NCBI GenBank assembly: GCA_024363285.1
Contig: AP024710.1
Location: forward strand, 2,326,001 to 2,390,000
Direction of reading: 5' to 3'
DNA from: Leptolinea sp. HRD-7
GTDB taxonomy: Bacteria; Chloroflexota; Anaerolineae; Anaerolineales; Anaerolineaceae
DNA: 64,000 nt
Positions 26,514 through 35,491 of this stretch are shown here, one piece after another. Below the pieces are notes generated by a model. The model worked only from the letters and a program-made list of their open reading frames with translations, ran no database searches and was not told the origin of the DNA. The position numbers were made by a program, and so were the translations under genes. Every line of letters starts with the position of its first letter. Position 1 is the stretch's first letter.

Positions 26514-27743
26514 GTGACAGATCTACTCGTAGGCAGACAACCAATTTTCAACCGGAACAACGAAGCGATAGCGTATGAGTTGCTATACCGGTCCGTCCAA
26601 TCTGGTAATGCGTCAGGAGTCACGACCAATGGTGATTACGCCACTACACAGGTTCTGCTAAATACATTTTCAGAGATTGGGCTGGATAATATAGTTGGCA
26701 CCGGTTTTGCTTTTATAAATTTCACGCGCAATTTCTTGATCGGGAAATATCCGATTCAACTACCTCCGGATCGGGTCGTTGTCGAAGTACTTGAGGATAT
26801 TACCCTTGATGACCAGTTAATTGATTCTCTTAAAAGATTAAAAAACAGCGGGTTCCAAATCGCTTTGGACGATGTGGTATCACCTGAAAGAGTGGCTCCA
26901 TTACTGCAGAGCGGGCTCATTAACGTGATCAAGATTGATCTTATGGGTACCAAGCGAATATTACTGCCCGACATGGTAAATACCTATAAAAAATATGGCA
27001 TTTTGATGTTGGCAGAAAAAGTTGAAACCCTGGAAGATTATGATCTGTGTTATCGTCTGGGTTTTGACTTTTTCCAGGGGTATTATCTGTGTAAACCGAA
27101 TATCGTCAAAACCCGCAAGATGGAATCCTCAAGGCTTATTGTGATGAGACTGCTCGCTCAGGTGACAGATCCAAAAGCCGACTTCCAATCTCTGGAAACA
27201 TTGATTTCACAGGACGTAGGATTAAGCTACAAGCTTCTTAAGTTAGTCAACTCCGGGTATTACTCCCTGGCGACAACGGTAAAATCGATCCGCCAGGCAA
27301 TTTCGCTGATCGGGCTCAGTCAACTTCGCGGCTGGATGATGTTATTGATGATGTCTACAGTAGATGACAAGCCTCACGAGTTGACAGCCATCGCTTTACA
27401 GCGTGCCAAGATGTGTGAAATGATCGGAAAAGCGTTGGGTGAATCTCAGGCAGAATCGTTCTTCCTGGCTGGATTGTTTTCCGTGTTGGACGCCATCATG
27501 GATATTCCGATGTCGCAAGTTGTATCCAGTATCCCGCTGGCAGATGATGTGATTGCCGCACTTATCAATCGTGAGGGCAAGATAGGCCTGGCATTGAGCA
27601 CTGTTATAGCGGTTGAACAAGGTGCGTGGGACCAGGTTTTACGTTGCGGGTTACAACCTGAAGTCATTAAGAATATCTACTTCGAATCGATCAAATGGGC
27701 AACTATTCTCACCGGTGAGGTTTATGAAACACACCCGGGTTAA
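26514..27743 (+). CDS. EAL-HDOD signalling protein, YuxH-like
   Basis: 409 residues, GTG start. The N-terminal EAL-like domain (about 1-200) has VGRQPIFNRNNEAIAYELLYR, IKIDLMGTK and LAEKVETLEDY. The normal DDFGTGYSS loop is replaced by LDDVVSPERVAPL, so phosphodiesterase activity is probably lost. The C-terminal HDOD domain (about 200-400) includes SYKLLKLVNSGYYSL and IRQAISLIGLSQLRGWMML. Such proteins act as regulatory scaffolds in c-di-GMP or stress signalling. It is monocistronic, divergent from the large secreted protein, and six bases from the convergent esterase stop. Confidence 0.9.
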   Translation: MTDLLVGRQPIFNRNNEAIAYELLYRSVQSGNASGVTTNGDYATTQVLLNTFSEIGLDNIVGTGFAFINFTRNFLIGKYPIQLPPDRVVVEVLEDITLDDQLIDSLKRLKNSGFQIALDDVVSPERVAPLLQSGLINVIKIDLMGTKRILLPDMVNTYKKYGILMLAEKVETLEDYDLCYRLGFDFFQGYYLCKPNIVKTRKMESSRLIVMRLLAQVTDPKADFQSLETLISQDVGLSYKLLKLVNSGYYSLATTVKSIRQAISLIGLSQLRGWMMLLMMSTVDDKPHELTAIALQRAKMCEMIGKALGESQAESFFLAGLFSVLDAIMDIPMSQVVSSIPLADDVIAALINREGKIGLALSTVIAVEQGAWDQVLRCGLQPEVIKNIYFESIKWATILTGEVYETHPG

Positions 27744-27749
27744 CTGGTA

Positions 27750-28592
27750 TTACTCCCGAGGCAATTCTTTTTTGAAGAAATCAATAATTGATTTGAATAT
27801 CTCGGGAACAGATGGCGAGACGGGATTAGGCCCGACCTGAAAAAATTGATGGTCGGCATTGGTTACCGGTAAATATTCAACAGAATTTCCGGCGGATTTC
27901 AGAGCATCAACCAACCAGTCTGATTGCTCCATAGGAACGACCGAATCTTTATCCCCGTGAATGATCAAAAATGGGGGAGCAGAGTTGGTCACATACGTCA
28001 ACGGGCTGGCATTTATTAAACGCGGGTCATTATCGTCATCACCTACCTGAAAAACCTGCATCCTTATCTCTGAACCGTCATGACCAAATATTCTGGTTAC
28101 ATCTGATATACCATAAAGGTTCACAACAGCCTGCAACGCGCTGGATACACCGGCGCATTCTCCGGTATCCCAATCGGAACTCTCTTTAACCAAACCCATT
28201 AATGAAACCAGGTGACCACCAGCGCTGTCACCAAAGGCACCTATCCTGTCAGGGTATATGTTCAGTATGCTGGCATTTTTACGTAAAAAGCGAACAGCGC
28301 AGCGCGCGTCAATGATCTGAGCCGGGAATGGGTGGCGGGGCGCCAGCCGGTAATTAATAGCGGCAACCAGGTAGCCGGCGTCTTGAAGCCCTTTCATCAG
28401 AGGGAAAAAGAAATCAGAGTCTTTGTCACATTCGCGCCAGGCGCCGCCATGGACATAGAGCACAGCGGGTGATGGTTTTTCCTGGTTCAACGGAAAGAAT
28501 AAATCCATTTTCTGCGAAATTCCTTCAGGAGTGCAGTAAGCTACATCGCGCATGATCGCGCCGGGCAGAGGGACGGGGGATCTTGGTGCCAT
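27750..28592 (-). CDS. Alpha/beta hydrolase, HSL-type esterase
   Basis: 280 residues. Typical hormone-sensitive-lipase-like features: oxyanion motif YVHGGAW, nucleophile elbow GDSAGG (Ser123), acid region HGDKDSVVPMEQS and catalytic His near TNADHQFF. Hydrolyses esters of small acyl groups; the natural substrate is unknown. No signal peptide is seen. It is preceded by the purA terminator and a roughly 135-base spacer, so it is transcribed separately. Confidence 0.9.
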   Translation of the reverse strand: MAPRSPVPLPGAIMRDVAYCTPEGISQKMDLFFPLNQEKPSPAVLYVHGGAWRECDKDSDFFFPLMKGLQDAGYLVAAINYRLAPRHPFPAQIIDARCAVRFLRKNASILNIYPDRIGAFGDSAGGHLVSLMGLVKESSDWDTGECAGVSSALQAVVNLYGISDVTRIFGHDGSEIRMQVFQVGDDDNDPRLINASPLTYVTNSAPPFLIIHGDKDSVVPMEQSDWLVDALKSAGNSVEYLPVTNADHQFFQVGPNPVSPSVPEIFKSIIDFFKKELPRE

Positions 28593-28686
28593 GATTTTTC
28601 CTGCCTAACAGGTTTTGATGTTTTACTCTTCCATTTCGATAGTATTGCTGATTTTTCGTTTTCCGATTAGAAAACAAGAGAAGGGC

Positions 28687-28719
28687 AAGAAAAAACTGCC
28701 TGTTAAAGACAGGCAGTTT
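28687..28719 (-). terminator. Intrinsic terminator of hpt-purA
   Basis: Arms AAACTGCCTGT (28693-28703) and ACAGGCAGTTT (28709-28719) make an 11-bp perfect stem with a five-base loop. On the minus strand it is followed by a T run. Confidence 0.9.
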
Positions 28720-28727
28720 AAATTCAA

Positions 28728-30026
28728 CTAGTCCATCCTTATGACCTGATCGCGCTCCGGACCGACAGATACCAGACTGACATGTACACCACATTGCATT
28801 TCGATTTTATAAATATAATCACGAGCTGCCTGTGGCAGATCTTTCAAAGAGCGTACAGCGGTAATGTTTTCCGTCCAACCTGGAAGGGTTTCATACACCG
28901 GTTTTGCAGTTGCCAACTGATCTGCACTTAAACCTACCGGAAGAGAAGCAAATTCCAGACTGCCGATTTTATATGAATTGCAAATCTTGATTTCAGGAAG
29001 ACCGGAAAGAATATCCATTTTGGTAATGCATAATTCATTAATACCGTTGATCATTACCGCATAACGGAGCAAGACCATATCCAGCCAGCCAACACGGCGG
29101 GGACGCCCGGTGGTTGTGCCAAACTCATCCCACGGGTTAGACCCGGTACCCCGAAGACGGGTGGCCATTTCACCGGATAGTTCTGTCGGGAATGGCCCTC
29201 CTCCCACACGTGTCTGAAAGGCTTTGGTTACACCCACAATCCGGTCAACCGGCATAATACCCAATCCGAGGCCGTTGAAAATACCCGTCGCGGTAGTGTT
29301 GGAACTGGTTACATAGGGATAAGAGCCGTAATCCAGATCAAGCAGGGTCCCCTGGGCACCTTCCGCCAGAACATGATCGTTGCTATGCAACGAATCGTGT
29401 AGTAGTTTTGTCGCATCCTGAATATACGGTGCCAGTTTGAAAGCGGATGATACCCACTCCCCGGTAAGGGTTTCCACATCAAGAGGCGGTTTTTTGTAGA
29501 GAGTCTGAAGTTGGGAATCAACCTGTGTGAAGTGTTCTTTGACACGCAACCGGAAGGATTCGGGTTCCAGAATTTCTCCCGCGCGCAATCCGCGGCGGGC
29601 GGCTTTGTCAATATACGCGGGACCAATACCGCGTCCGGTGGTGCCAATGGCACCTTTGCCGCGTGCTTCATCCTGTGCCTGATCCAGTAATCGATGAGCC
29701 GGAGTGATCAAATGTGCTAACGGGGAAACCAGTAAACGTCGGGGAGAAATATCGATCCCGGCTTTCTTTAATGTGTCAATTTCGGTCAGCAGGGTGATGG
29801 GGTTAATCACCATTCCAGCGCCCATGATCCCGATTGTATGGGAATGGACAATTCCGGAAGGGATCAAGTGAAGTTTGAAGGTCTGAGTACCTACCGTTAC
29901 GGTGTGACCGGCGTTGTCACCACCATTGTAACGGCAGACAAGGGCGGCATCTGCAGAAAGCAGATCGACCACACGGCCCTTTCCTTCATCACCCCATTGG
30001 GTACCGACTACTATATGGATAGGCAT
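28728..30026 (-). CDS. purA: Adenylosuccinate synthetase
   Basis: Joins IMP and aspartate using GTP to give adenylosuccinate, the first committed step to AMP. 432 residues, full length. Diagnostic motifs are QWGDEGKGRVVDLL at the N terminus, NGGDNAGHTV, IGTTGRGIGPAYIDK, AEGAQGTLLDLDYGSYPYVTSSN, and TTTGRPRRVGWLD. It follows hpt by 12 bases on the same strand, forming a purine interconversion and salvage operon, and ends at a strong terminator. Confidence 0.98.
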   Translation of the reverse strand: MPIHIVVGTQWGDEGKGRVVDLLSADAALVCRYNGGDNAGHTVTVGTQTFKLHLIPSGIVHSHTIGIMGAGMVINPITLLTEIDTLKKAGIDISPRRLLVSPLAHLITPAHRLLDQAQDEARGKGAIGTTGRGIGPAYIDKAARRGLRAGEILEPESFRLRVKEHFTQVDSQLQTLYKKPPLDVETLTGEWVSSAFKLAPYIQDATKLLHDSLHSNDHVLAEGAQGTLLDLDYGSYPYVTSSNTTATGIFNGLGLGIMPVDRIVGVTKAFQTRVGGGPFPTELSGEMATRLRGTGSNPWDEFGTTTGRPRRVGWLDMVLLRYAVMINGINELCITKMDILSGLPEIKICNSYKIGSLEFASLPVGLSADQLATAKPVYETLPGWTENITAVRSLKDLPQAARDYIYKIEMQCGVHVSLVSVGPERDQVIRMD

Positions 30027-30038
30027 GGCAGACTCCTG

Positions 30039-30611
30039 TTACTTATGCTTGCTCTTCTCGTATTTTTTGGCATCGACCGAAGCGATATAGGGCAGATTAC
30101 GCCCCTTTTCATCGATATCCAGACCATACCCCACCACAAAAACATCGGGAATGGCGAAACCAAGGTAATCAATGGGAACATCAATACGGTGACGCTCGAC
30201 CTTGTCCAGCAGCGCGCAAATCTTCAGGCTGCGAGGGTTGCGGTCAAGTAATAATTTACGAACGGTATTGATCGTGAATCCGGTATCGACGATGTCATCG
30301 ATCAGAATAACATCCCATCCTGAGATGTTGGTTTTGTGGTCAGAATCAATTCGCACAAACCCGCTAGATTCGGAACCCGAATAGGATGAGACAGACATAA
30401 AATCCATTGTCAATGGCATCTGGACTTTTCGCATCAGGTCCGTCATGAAGACAACACTGCCGCGCAATAAACCGAGAAGCAATAGCTTCTCGGAATCGCG
30501 GTATTCATTGTGGATCTGATTACCAATAAACGTTACTCTTTTTTCGATTTCTTCCGGAGTGAATAATACTTTGCCAATGAAATCGTAGGGAAAATTTGTT
30601 TCTGACGACAT
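30039..30611 (-). CDS. hpt: Hypoxanthine phosphoribosyltransferase
   Basis: Salvages hypoxanthine (and often guanine) with PRPP to IMP or GMP. About 190 residues, with LRGSVVFMTDLMRKV, the PRPP loop VILIDDIVDTGFTINTV and the C-terminal DVFVVGYGLDIDEKGRNLPYI. The frame runs open to 30644, but the ATG at 30611 has a GGAG site nine bases upstream and begins directly before the domain, so it is chosen. IMP made here is the substrate of the next gene product, PurA. Confidence 0.95.
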   Translation of the reverse strand: MSSETNFPYDFIGKVLFTPEEIEKRVTFIGNQIHNEYRDSEKLLLLGLLRGSVVFMTDLMRKVQMPLTMDFMSVSSYSGSESSGFVRIDSDHKTNISGWDVILIDDIVDTGFTINTVRKLLLDRNPRSLKICALLDKVERHRIDVPIDYLGFAIPDVFVVGYGLDIDEKGRNLPYIASVDAKKYEKSKHK

Positions 30612-30778
30612 CAAAAAAACTCCACTACTCAGGGTATGGATCAAGAATAAAGCCTATGATAAAGCATTTTTAGGCAAACAACAGGGTAATATCCAATCTC
30701 TAATTTTCCTGTTTTACTGCATTCTGCAAAAATGCCTCTATCGACAAACAGGCTTATTATATCTATCCATCAGGTCAA

Positions 30779-31636
30779 TCAATCGGGCATCGCGCAGCGA
30801 AATCCCAGTTCATTGGAGCGGGTAATAGGGATCATACTCCAGCGAATAAAGACGCGAATATTTGACATATCATCACCCCATGAGCCGCCGCGAACGGTTC
30901 TCTTATATCCAAAATCCGGTCCCTGAGGATTTTCTTTCGGGCTGGTTTTGTAATAGGTTTCATCGTACCAGTCTGCCGTCCACTCGCGGACGTTACCGGC
31001 CATATCCAATGCGCCGTACAGGCTGGCGCCATCCGGGTAGCTGCCGGTCATAACAGTGTCACCCAGTGGATTATTAAAGTTCGTAAGCGATGTTGATGGC
31101 ATTTTATCTCCCCACGGGTATACCCGCGCATCCGTGCCTCTTGCGGCTTTTTCCCATTGCGCTTCAGTAGGAAGTGTTCGACCGGCCCATTTGCAATAGT
31201 CAGCCGCGTCATTCCAACTGATATTGACCACAGGGAAGTTGGCGTATTGTTCTCCGTTGTAATACTTGACCCGGTTGTGAGATGTCTTGTCTTCCGGTTC
31301 ATCACAGGCTTTCGCGCTGACACACATCGCGTATTGCGCGTTGGTTACTTCTGTTTTATCGATCCAGAAAGAATCCAATGTTACTGAATGACCGGGAGCC
31401 ATATCCTTTCTACTGCCCCGGTCGAAGCCCATGGTGAAGTCACCTGCGGGGACATACACCAAAACCATGCCATCAATCTCCGAGGTTTTTGTGGCGCGAA
31501 ACGTCAATGTGGCAGATACGTCAAAAGGAGTAGTGGTGGGGTAGTTTACCAGTACTAGAGATGACGTAATAAATCCGTTTACGGGTAAACATAATAGCCC
31601 AAGAATTATGGACACAGAAATGTGTAAACGATTCAT
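30779..31636 (-). CDS. Secreted SUMF1/formylglycine-generating-enzyme-like protein
   Basis: About 285 residues. The ATG at 31636 follows an AGGAGAG site and starts a signal peptide (MNRLHISVSIILGLLCLPVN); the longer frame to 31759 is unlikely. The domain has MVLVYVPAGDFTMGFDRGSR, FWIDKTEVTNAQYAMC, TEAQWEKAARG, GNVREWTADWY, and RTVRGGSWGDDMSNIRVFIRW. The cysteines that perform oxidation in true FGEs are missing from this last block, so it is probably a ligand-binding or structural relative rather than a sulfatase activator. Confidence 0.85.
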   Translation of the reverse strand: MNRLHISVSIILGLLCLPVNGFITSSLVLVNYPTTTPFDVSATLTFRATKTSEIDGMVLVYVPAGDFTMGFDRGSRKDMAPGHSVTLDSFWIDKTEVTNAQYAMCVSAKACDEPEDKTSHNRVKYYNGEQYANFPVVNISWNDAADYCKWAGRTLPTEAQWEKAARGTDARVYPWGDKMPSTSLTNFNNPLGDTVMTGSYPDGASLYGALDMAGNVREWTADWYDETYYKTSPKENPQGPDFGYKRTVRGGSWGDDMSNIRVFIRWSMIPITRSNELGFRCAMPD

Positions 31637-31808
31637 AATCGCTCTCCTAAACGTGAGAGGAAAACGAAAAAGTTGGTGTCTTATTCTTTTCTTTAAATTA
31701 AATATACTACTAGCAAACAATAAATTGCTACATATTGCTTTAATGAGTGAAAAACGCAAAAACTTTTGTCAAATGAGCTGATAAAAGTATGAGACAGGAA
31801 AAAACTTG

Positions 31809-31882
31809 TGGGCGGAACAGGACTCGAACCTGCGACCACATCGGTGTAAGCGATGTGCTCTAACCAACTGAGCTACCCGCCC
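31809..31882 (-). tRNA. trnV: tRNA-Val (anticodon UAC)
   Basis: On the minus strand the 74-base sequence folds as a cloverleaf: acceptor GGGCGGG paired with TCCGCCC, D arm with AGCTCAGTTGG, anticodon stem ATCG/CGAT around loop CTTACAC (anticodon TAC), and T arm with GGTTCGAGTCC. The discriminator is A. CCA is not encoded. A T-rich run follows the 3' end. It lies between mtnA and the SUMF1-like gene. Confidence 0.97.
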
Positions 31883-31935
31883 GGGAGTTCTTATTATACA
31901 ACAGATCATGAGGAACCTGAGAAATTAAATGTAAA

Positions 31936-33024
31936 TTATTCAGGTTTTCCGGCAGATTTCTTCTCAAAAATCTCTTTCAACGCCGGTCCATAAGGCGCGC
32001 GAGCGATACCGTATTCCGTGATGATCGCGGTGATGTTATCACAAACGGTGACGTCAAACGCCGGATTGAATACTTTGACGTTTTTGGGCGCCATGGGTTG
32101 TGTGTACCATTTTTGTGTGACTTCTTCTGCCGGCCGTTCCTCAATATGGATGTCTGCGCCGGTGGGCGTGTTCATATCAATGGTAGAAGTGGGCGCGCAC
32201 ACATAAAATGGGATGCCGTAGAATTTTGCCAGAATGGCCACGCCTGACGTGCCGATCTTGTTGGCAGCGTCACCATTGGCGGCAACCCGATCACAGCCCA
32301 CGAACACTGCCTGTACCCAGCCTTTTGACATGACTGTGGCGGCCATATTGTCACATATCAGGGTGGCATCGATGCCGGCCCGGGTCAGTTCGAAGGCCGT
32401 CAGGCGGGCGCCCTGCAACAATGGACGGGTTTCATCGACGAAGACCTTGAAGTTGTAACCCTGTTCATGTCCAAGATACATGGGGGCAGTGGCGGTGCCA
32501 TATTTGATGGTCGCAAGTTGCCCAGCGTTGCAGTGGGTAAGCAAACCCATACCGGGTTTGAGTAAAGAAAGTCCATATTTACCGATGTTTCGGCTGGTGT
32601 TGATATCCTCTGCTTTAATGGCATCTGCTTCGGCCAGCAGGGCAGTTTTAATTTGCGGAACAGGTTCACTGGCATGTGCGTCGATGCATTTTTCCATGCG
32701 GTCCAACGCCCAGAAAAGGTTTACAGCTGTAGGTCGGGAAGATGCCAGATATTTCTTTACATTCAAAAAATCTTTCTTAAACGAGGTTATGTCTGACGAT
32801 TCGCTGTGTTTTATTCCCAGGTAAACACCATACGCGGCAGCCACTCCAATTGCGGGTGCCCCGCGAACCCGCAACTCATAAATGGCTTCCCAGATTTCTT
32901 CCTGCGTTTGTAATTTCAGATATTTGAATTCGTTGGGGAGAAGAGTTTGATCAATAATAATCAGGGCATCACCCGCATCATCCATTACAACAGTTTCAAA
33001 ATCAAGTGCTTTTGATGTTTCCAT
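31936..33024 (-). CDS. mtnA: Methylthioribose-1-phosphate isomerase
   Basis: Converts 5-methylthioribose 1-phosphate to methylthioribulose 1-phosphate in methionine salvage. 362 residues with [39 protein letters not shown] (catalytic Cys), [21 protein letters not shown], and [22 protein letters not shown]. Related eIF2B-like proteins differ in these positions, so MtnA is favoured. Other salvage genes are not adjacent. An AGGATAAT site precedes the ATG. Confidence 0.94.
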   Translation of the reverse strand: METSKALDFETVVMDDAGDALIIIDQTLLPNEFKYLKLQTQEEIWEAIYELRVRGAPAIGVAAAYGVYLGIKHSESSDITSFKKDFLNVKKYLASSRPTAVNLFWALDRMEKCIDAHASEPVPQIKTALLAEADAIKAEDINTSRNIGKYGLSLLKPGMGLLTHCNAGQLATIKYGTATAPMYLGHEQGYNFKVFVDETRPLLQGARLTAFELTRAGIDATLICDNMAATVMSKGWVQAVFVGCDRVAANGDAANKIGTSGVAILAKFYGIPFYVCAPTSTIDMNTPTGADIHIEERPAEEVTQKWYTQPMAPKNVKVFNPAFDVTVCDNITAIITEYGIARAPYGPALKEIFEKKSAGKPE

Positions 33025-33072
33025 ACCATTATCCTGAAATGCTTTAAATATTATTCTTTGCCCAACAATAAT

Positions 33073-33100
33073 TTGGAATGATAACGTGACATCATTCCAA
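33073..33100 (-). promoter_or_regulatory. Perfect hairpin between the glycosyltransferase gene and mtnA
   Basis: TTGGAATGAT (33073-33082) and ATCATTCCAA (33091-33100) form a perfect 10-bp stem with an 8-base loop. There is no good T run on the minus strand, so it may be a weak terminator of the upstream gene or a leader element of mtnA. No known SAM riboswitch pattern was recognised. Confidence 0.4.
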
Positions 33101-33147
33101 CAACAAGTGACAAACAGAACTAAATACTGATGATATCTGAAAAGCGG

Positions 33148-34659
33148 CTATGGTTGGGGAACGTAGAAAACGCCGGTTCCGCCGCGGTGGTCAAAACGAT
33201 AATTTTTCAATATGGCAATTCGCATATTGCGAGTCATTGAACCCATGCGTACCGCACCCGGTAAATAATCAGAAACCGCCAGATCTTTGGGTATGGTGCG
33301 GTTTAGTTGGATAAGCGAAAACTGGCGAGAAATAAACACAGCTAATATAAGATTCTCATCTGAAGTGCCCTGAATGGCCAATTCAGCGGCTGTGGAGGCA
33401 TCCAGTTCAAAAGGTTTTCCGGCATAAAAACATAGCAGCAGGTTTTCACAAAAAACCCGCCCTGTCTGATTGCGGATCTCCACCACATCACGTTCAAAAT
33501 TGCTTTGCATAGAAGCCAGAAGGTTGATTGTATTGGCTTTCGGCAGTCTATCAGGTAGATTAATGAGAAGGCAGAAAACCAATAGTGGAGGAAGTATCCA
33601 TGTAGCTGTGAATGTCAATCCCGGAACGCGGTGGAAAATTACTGGCACCCGGTTCACACTCAGTCCGATCATCAGTCCGATAGCGGCAAAGAGGTCAAAC
33701 AGGTGATAAACACCGGCCGTGCTGCCGCCAGAAAAGGCAAACCCGGCGAAAAGAGAAAAGGCAAAATAGAATGATAAAAATCGAAGTCGAGGTTGGAAAA
33801 CACAGATTACGGCAGTCCAACCTGTTACCAATAATATGACTAGAAATACAAAGTCCAAACGGTTGAGTTGAGTAAGAAAAATATCAATCGAAAAACCGGG
33901 TAAACGGAAGAATTGCTCAACTAATAGGTATCCGGAATAGAAGCCGGTAACAATATCAACTAACAGAAAAATGACAATTGTGGTCCCCAGCCAGAACAGT
34001 CCCCGGTTGCGGGACCGAATGAATACATCCAGACCTATCGCTAACGCGACAGGAAAGGCTGTTTGTGAGGTGCATAATGCGGCGGCCAGTAAAGTGCCGC
34101 TGGCCGCCAGACCAGTGTTTTTTTCACCTTGAAAAGCGTAGACAAGAAGTCCTGTCAACGATATGGCTAAGGCCAGCAGGTGCGGATCATTCATTCCTGC
34201 GTATTCAGGTGCGTAGGTTGTTATCAATATGAGCGTCGCAAATCCACCAAAAAGTGACGCTCGTTTGCGTGAACCGACTGAGAAGAGCATGAATCCACAT
34301 GCAATGCAAATAGCGGCCAGTGCCAGTAAAGAGATGATACGTCCGGGTATCAGGTAATCTCCGGTAATTTTGCCAATAAAACCGATTGCGTACAACGACA
34401 AAGGTGGAATGGTGACCGGTGTAAATGGATCTGTCGCCGCATCTAAATACAATGGCAGACCCTCAGCGGCTTCCTTCTGGTGATACGCGTTCCAGCCTTC
34501 ACTGTAATTTATCTGGTAAAAGTACCCAAGGCGGATTACCGGGTAGATGAGATATGCCACAGCTCCCAGAAACAAAATGATGACCCAGAATAGTAACCAG
34601 CCGCGGTTACGTGAGGGAATGGCTATGGTTTGAAAGGACTCGATACGTTGAGTTTCCAT
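33148..34659 (-). CDS. Polytopic membrane protein, glycosyltransferase GT39/ArnT-like
   Basis: 503 residues with many transmembrane helices in the first 380 and a soluble C-terminal part. The first loop has NYSEGWNAYHQKEAAEGLPLY, where an acidic residue follows the first helix as in GT39/GT83-type enzymes that use polyprenyl-phosphate sugars. A PLSLYAIGFIGKITGD segment follows. The sugar and acceptor are unknown. A GAGAG ribosome site precedes the ATG. It is divergent from the DtxR-type regulator and probably transcribed towards mtnA. Confidence 0.7.
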   Translation of the reverse strand: METQRIESFQTIAIPSRNRGWLLFWVIILFLGAVAYLIYPVIRLGYFYQINYSEGWNAYHQKEAAEGLPLYLDAATDPFTPVTIPPLSLYAIGFIGKITGDYLIPGRIISLLALAAICIACGFMLFSVGSRKRASLFGGFATLILITTYAPEYAGMNDPHLLALAISLTGLLVYAFQGEKNTGLAASGTLLAAALCTSQTAFPVALAIGLDVFIRSRNRGLFWLGTTIVIFLLVDIVTGFYSGYLLVEQFFRLPGFSIDIFLTQLNRLDFVFLVILLVTGWTAVICVFQPRLRFLSFYFAFSLFAGFAFSGGSTAGVYHLFDLFAAIGLMIGLSVNRVPVIFHRVPGLTFTATWILPPLLVFCLLINLPDRLPKANTINLLASMQSNFERDVVEIRNQTGRVFCENLLLCFYAGKPFELDASTAAELAIQGTSDENLILAVFISRQFSLIQLNRTIPKDLAVSDYLPGAVRMGSMTRNMRIAILKNYRFDHRGGTGVFYVPQP

Positions 34660-34759
34660 TATCTCTCTACATGCTTTATTGTTTTAATTCTAGTCCAATT
34701 ATTCGCGCGTTCAACTAGCGGGATTAAACAAAAATAGTTGAGTATCATACATTTCATAA

Positions 34760-34788
34760 TTGTACGGTTTTTCACAGAACTATATGAT
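34760..34788 (+). promoter_or_regulatory. Promoter of the iron regulator-feoAB operon
   Basis: TTGTAC (34760-34765) and TATGAT (34783-34788) are spaced by 17 bases. The predicted start of transcription (about 34795) falls inside the palindrome that follows, which is the position expected for a repressor operator. Confidence 0.65.
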
Positions 34789-34789
34789 A

Positions 34790-34827
34790 TACTCCAAAAG
34801 ATAAGGTATGCCTTATCTTTTGGAGTA
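34790..34827. promoter_or_regulatory. 38-bp palindromic operator upstream of the DtxR-type regulator
   Basis: The left arm starts TACTCCAAAAGATAAGG (34790-34806) and the right arm is CCTTATCTTTTGGAGTA (34811-34827), a perfect 17-bp inverted repeat around TATG. It begins directly after the -10 and contains the ribosome site (TTGGAG) of the regulator gene in its right arm. Binding by the regulator itself with Fe(II) or Mn(II) would block transcription. As RNA it would also hide the ribosome site. Confidence 0.85.
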
Positions 34828-34831
34828 ATTA

Positions 34832-35491
34832 ATGACAACACCATCGATATCCATTGAAGATTATCTGGGCGCCATTTACCGGATGGAACCTATTAACCGG
34901 CAACCGCTGCCGCTGGTCGAATTGCAGCAGCATTTCGGTTTTTCTCCAATATCCATTCACGAGATGATCCAAAAATTGGTGCAACGGGGATTGGCAGAAT
35001 ATATCCCTTATAAAGGAGTGCGCCTGTCAGATACCGGCAGAAATACTGCCGCCGCACTGGTTCGCCGTCACCGAATATGGGAGTGTTTTCTAGCTAACGA
35101 ATTGAAAGTACCCATTGATGAGGCTCATCATCTGGCACATGACCTTGAACATGCTGCCCCCGATTGGATCACAGAACGGTTATTCGAGCATATTGGTGAA
35201 CCTGAATCTTGCCCACATGGGAGTGAAATAACAGAACAAGCCTTATCTAATGTTGATATTCCTCTCACGGATTGCGAAACGGGAAGGTTCTACCGGTTGA
35301 CTCGAATATCTCCGGAAAACAATCAGTCTCTTAAACTGGCGCGTCAGTATGGACTTTTTCCGGGAGAGACCGTTCGGATAATAGATCACATCGAAAACTA
35401 CTTTTCTGTAGAGATCAACGGAAGTGATAAAAATGTACAATCAGAAGAACTCGCTTACTTCTGGGGAACGGAAATCAGTAATGGAGCATGA
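34832..35491 (+). CDS. DtxR/MntR-family metal-dependent repressor with C-terminal FeoA-like domain
   Basis: 219 residues. An N-terminal winged helix (SIEDYLGAIYRMEP, PISIHEMIQKLVQRGLAEY) is followed by the dimerisation and metal-binding part with HRIWECFLANEL, HHLAHDLEHAAP and ESCPHGSEI, matching metal ligands of DtxR/IdeR/MntR proteins. A C-terminal SH3/FeoA-like domain covers about 150-219. It should repress its own operon when Fe(II) or Mn(II) is sufficient. The ribosome site is in the operator palindrome. The gene overlaps feoAB by 11 bases, so regulator and transporter are made together. Confidence 0.94.
   Translation: MTTPSISIEDYLGAIYRMEPINRQPLPLVELQQHFGFSPISIHEMIQKLVQRGLAEYIPYKGVRLSDTGRNTAAALVRRHRIWECFLANELKVPIDEAHHLAHDLEHAAPDWITERLFEHIGEPESCPHGSEITEQALSNVDIPLTDCETGRFYRLTRISPENNQSLKLARQYGLFPGETVRIIDHIENYFSVEINGSDKNVQSEELAYFWGTEISNGA

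Noticed and set aside
30779-31636. Formylglycine-generating enzyme
   Set aside because: Catalytic cysteines are missing in the conserved block.
33025-33147. SAM-responsive riboswitch before mtnA
   Set aside because: Only a simple 10-bp hairpin is present; no SAM-I, SAM-II or SAM-IV-like arrangement was found.
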